NCBI GenBank assembly: GCA_015521265.1
Contig: WAON01000042.1
Coordinates: forward strand, 1 to 8,748
DNA from: Desulfurococcales archaeon
GTDB taxonomy: Archaea > Thermoproteota > Thermoprotei_A > Sulfolobales > Desulfurococcaceae
DNA: 8,748 nt
Direction: 5' to 3'
In this document: piece by piece, positions 6,563 through 8,748 of the stretch
How positions within the stretch are numbered: the stretch's first letter is position 1
Layout: every line of letters begins with the position of its first letter
Notes under the pieces: model-generated
Databases searched by the model: none
Seen by the model: only the letters and a program-made list of their open reading frames with translations
What the model was told of the DNA's origin: nothing
Program-made: the position numbers and the translations under genes

Positions 6563-6568
6563 GATAAA
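6563..6568 (-). promoter_or_regulatory. Candidate TATA box of the phosphoribosyltransferase gene
   Basis: The minus strand reads TTTATC, inside GGGTTTATCAG. Its centre is about 28 bp from the A of the ATG at 6537, close to the spacing of a leaderless archaeal promoter. The match to a canonical TATA box is moderate. TTATAAC, a few bases downstream, is the alternative but lies inside the palindrome and too near the ATG. Confidence 0.4.
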
Positions 6569-6608
6569 CCCTACCCTACAGGGAATAGGGGAAGGCTTGG
6601 AAAACGGG

Positions 6609-8748
6609 TTACTCTATGTAGAAGGCTGGTTTTAGGGGGGAAGCCTTTGAAGCTTTAACCAGCCCCCTAGCCCTTGCTTCTTCCTCCCAGAGTAGTATTG
6701 GGGTTAGCCCAGTCTTCTTCTCAATGTAGGATAATGCCTCCCTAAAGGCTTCATACTCATCCTCTGGCTCGACTATTTCTACGCCGCTCAGCGGTGATCT
6801 ACGATAACTGTTTATGAGGGCAGCGATCTCCTTCTCCCTCCCCTTTAAGGCGTACTTCTCCCGGATAACGTTAATGATCTCCTTAAGCCCCCTGCCTTCA
6901 ACCACTAGTTTTAATGCTTCATACTTCCATGGGGAGGCGATTATGATCGTTATCCTCGACGGCTTCTCCTTTAATACTCCGAGAACGTTTTTAACATCGT
7001 CGATAAACCTCGTAATAGTTTCCTCGAGTACTTCTGCTTTCTCATTAATCAATGATTCATCCGGCAGAGGCCATTCTGCAACTGATACAAATCCCTCACC
7101 ACCCATCCTGCTCCACAGCTCCTCCGCTAGGTGTGGTATTATTGGTGCTACCAGCCTGATCCACTTATCAACTACTTGTCTCAGCATACAGGATGCTTCC
7201 CCGGGGCTTGTACGGTCTCGGTAGTGGTCTAGTATATTCATCACTCCGTAGAAGCTCTTCTGCACGTAGTCCCTGATCTCCATTTTCTCCAAGTGATTTG
7301 CTGCATCCTCTACTATCTTGTTGAACTTTGAGTAGAACCATTTATCGATAAGCCTCACAGGCCTGATCTCTCCGCAATCGGTAGCAATAGCTCTCTCTAC
7401 TAATGCTGTAAACCTTCGTAGTGCTTCGCTAGCCATTGCAACATACTTCTCCCTCCAGTCTAGTACTGCGTCAAGGTTTGCGCTACCAGCAATGTATAAT
7501 CTGTATAGGTCGGCGCTATACTTCTCAACGATGTCTCTCAACAGTATAACATTTCCCTTACTCTTACTCATCTTCGCTCCTTCCCGTATAACCATCTCGT
7601 TTAGCGTGATCATTTTTGGCCAGTACTTCTCGGGGAACAGGGCTACATGGTGGTAGATGTAGAAGGATAGGTGGTTGCTTATATGCGCTATACCCGTATG
7701 CCTCTGATCAACCGGGTACCAGTAGGTGAACTCCCTCCTCATCTCCTCGAGTACTTCCACCGGTATACCTGTCTCCTCGGATAGTTTAACAGGATCACCT
7801 TTCCCGTAGAATACGTAGTCGAATATTTCTGGAATTAGTTGTTCACCCCTAATACCCTCCCTACGGATAATGTGGGCTATCGTGTAAAAAGCCATATAGA
7901 TCGTTGAATCGCTTAGGCTCTCAATAATCCATTCAGGATCGAAGGGTAGCCTAGTACCCAGTCCCCTCTTACGTGCACAGGGCCTCTTCTCGAGCCAGTC
8001 GATCGCGTCTAGCATTGCCTTCTTATACTTCCTTGGAAGGATCACTAGTTTCTCCTCAACATACCTTCTTGTCTTCTCCTTCCACCAGGGGACGCTGTAG
8101 TCCAGGAACCACTGCCCCTTAATCCTTGCAGCAATTATTTTGCCCCCTGCTCTACAGTAGGCTTTACGGTTTAACTCGTAGAATGTAAAAGCTTTACCCA
8201 TACCTGCTAGCTTCGCCTTTATCTTCTCCTTAGCCTCCTTTACGGGTAGCCCCTTAAACTCCGGGTCGTCGACGATCATTACTCCCTTATAATACTGCTC
8301 CTTGTAAACCCTCTTAGTAGCCTCTACAAGCCTAGGGTCGAGGGGATCCTCGATACCCATTTCTTCAACTACTATCCCGGCATGGTGCCCCTTCACGCCT
8401 GGTACATCTATTATCTTAACAGGCTCAATCTTCTCTACTATCTCCGGGTCTACACCGTATTTCCCGAGTATTTCGGGGTGCTTCTTAATCCACACTAGTG
8501 CTACGTAGTCGTAGGGTGCATCGCTGGGCTCGCTGTAAACGATCCCTGTAGCATTATCGGGGTCTACAAAGAATGCCGGCAGTACTAATAGTTTATGCCC
8601 GAGTGGTGAAACAGCCGTCTTACCTATTAATTCTGAGCCTTTAAACACCCGTATAACCCTGAACTCATCATCGGGATGTTGATGCTCCAGCTTAACAAGG
8701 GCTTCCCTGGAGACTCTGCTCTTCTCATTATTCCATTCAACAAGCACG
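6609..8748 (-). CDS. leuS: Leucyl-tRNA synthetase, C-terminal 712 residues (N-terminus beyond right edge)
   Basis: Class I synthetase that charges tRNA-Leu. Archaeal enzymes have about 940-970 residues, so roughly the first quarter, including the HIGH motif, lies outside the window. Positions here count from the first full codon at 8747. The fragment opens inside the CP1 editing domain: GIVYSEPSDAPYDYVAL (about 68-84) contains the Asp, at about 80, that is conserved in LeuRS editing sites. The catalytic core resumes with QWFLDY (about 212), RGLGTRLPFDPEWIIESLSDSTIYMAFY (about 261-288) and RHTGIAHISNH (about 349-359). The KMSKS loop, at about 392-396, is intact, followed by KGNV. The anticodon-domain motif VAPIIPHLAEELW is at about 532-544. 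A C-terminal domain of about 120 residues ends the protein. The stop is TAA at 6609-6611. The frame remains open at the right edge, so the GTG at 8747 should not be taken as the start. Confidence 0.97.
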   Translation of the reverse strand, partial: VLVEWNNEKSRVSREALVKLEHQHPDDEFRVIRVFKGSELIGKTAVSPLGHKLLVLPAFFVDPDNATGIVYSEPSDAPYDYVALVWIKKHPEILGKYGVDPEIVEKIEPVKIIDVPGVKGHHAGIVVEEMGIEDPLDPRLVEATKRVYKEQYYKGVMIVDDPEFKGLPVKEAKEKIKAKLAGMGKAFTFYELNRKAYCRAGGKIIAARIKGQWFLDYSVPWWKEKTRRYVEEKLVILPRKYKKAMLDAIDWLEKRPCARKRGLGTRLPFDPEWIIESLSDSTIYMAFYTIAHIIRREGIRGEQLIPEIFDYVFYGKGDPVKLSEETGIPVEVLEEMRREFTYWYPVDQRHTGIAHISNHLSFYIYHHVALFPEKYWPKMITLNEMVIREGAKMSKSKGNVILLRDIVEKYSADLYRLYIAGSANLDAVLDWREKYVAMASEALRRFTALVERAIATDCGEIRPVRLIDKWFYSKFNKIVEDAANHLEKMEIRDYVQKSFYGVMNILDHYRDRTSPGEASCMLRQVVDKWIRLVAPIIPHLAEELWSRMGGEGFVSVAEWPLPDESLINEKAEVLEETITRFIDDVKNVLGVLKEKPSRITIIIASPWKYEALKLVVEGRGLKEIINVIREKYALKGREKEIAALINSYRRSPLSGVEIVEPEDEYEAFREALSYIEKKTGLTPILLWEEEARARGLVKASKASPLKPAFYIE

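Noticed and set aside
6569..6590. CCCTACCCTA followed by TAGGG, a possible hairpin terminator after leuS
   Set aside because: The stem is only 4-5 bp and is not followed by a T-run in the leuS direction. It is more likely chance GC-rich sequence upstream of the phosphoribosyltransferase promoter.
6814..7224. A 136-codon open frame on the plus strand opposite leuS
   Set aside because: It is fully within the conserved leuS coding region and its serine-rich translation resembles an antisense shadow.

Overview
The window looks like a chromosomal segment of a hyperthermophilic crenarchaeon, most likely of the Desulfurococcales. The support is: an archaeal-type leucyl-tRNA synthetase; crenarchaeal-style promoters (AT-rich TATA boxes, two of them placed for leaderless or nearly leaderless transcripts); GGTG-type ribosome binding sites; GTG and TTG starts; heavy use of AGG/AGA (Arg), ATA (Ile) and CTA/TTA (Leu) codons; and a membrane-anchored substrate-binding protein without a lipobox. 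The order-level placement is an inference. No tRNA, rRNA, CRISPR, insertion sequence or phage-like gene was seen.

Layout: (1) 1-1098, minus strand, the N-terminal 366 codons of threonine synthase (thrC), whose end lies beyond the left edge. (2) 1099-1333, a 235-bp AT-rich divergent control region with promoter elements on both strands, a 12-bp perfect palindrome and a widely spaced 8-bp inverted repeat. (3) 1334-4205, plus strand, a three-gene ABC importer operon: cluster A/class III substrate-binding protein, FecCD/BtuC-type permease and FepC/BtuD-type ATPase, overlapping by 4 and 13 bp. (4) 4229-5902, minus strand and convergent with the importer, a secreted protein with a C-terminal membrane anchor, about 13 N-glycosylation sequons and beta-propeller-like repeats; its function is unknown. 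(5) 5989-6537, minus strand, a purine-type phosphoribosyltransferase with its own promoter and a palindrome over the predicted transcription start. (6) 6609-8748, minus strand, the C-terminal three quarters of leucyl-tRNA synthetase (leuS), whose start lies beyond the right edge.

The importer operon is the only obvious multi-gene system: the anchored receptor captures a metal chelate or oxyanion outside the cell, the permease dimer carries it across, and the ATPase drives transport. Its ligand cannot be fixed from this sequence. thrC (threonine synthesis), the phosphoribosyltransferase (nucleobase salvage) and leuS (translation) are ordinary housekeeping genes. I saw no convincing new defence, mobile or biosynthetic system. 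The points most worth checking are the two candidate operators (before the importer/thrC pair and before the phosphoribosyltransferase) and the unassigned surface propeller protein.
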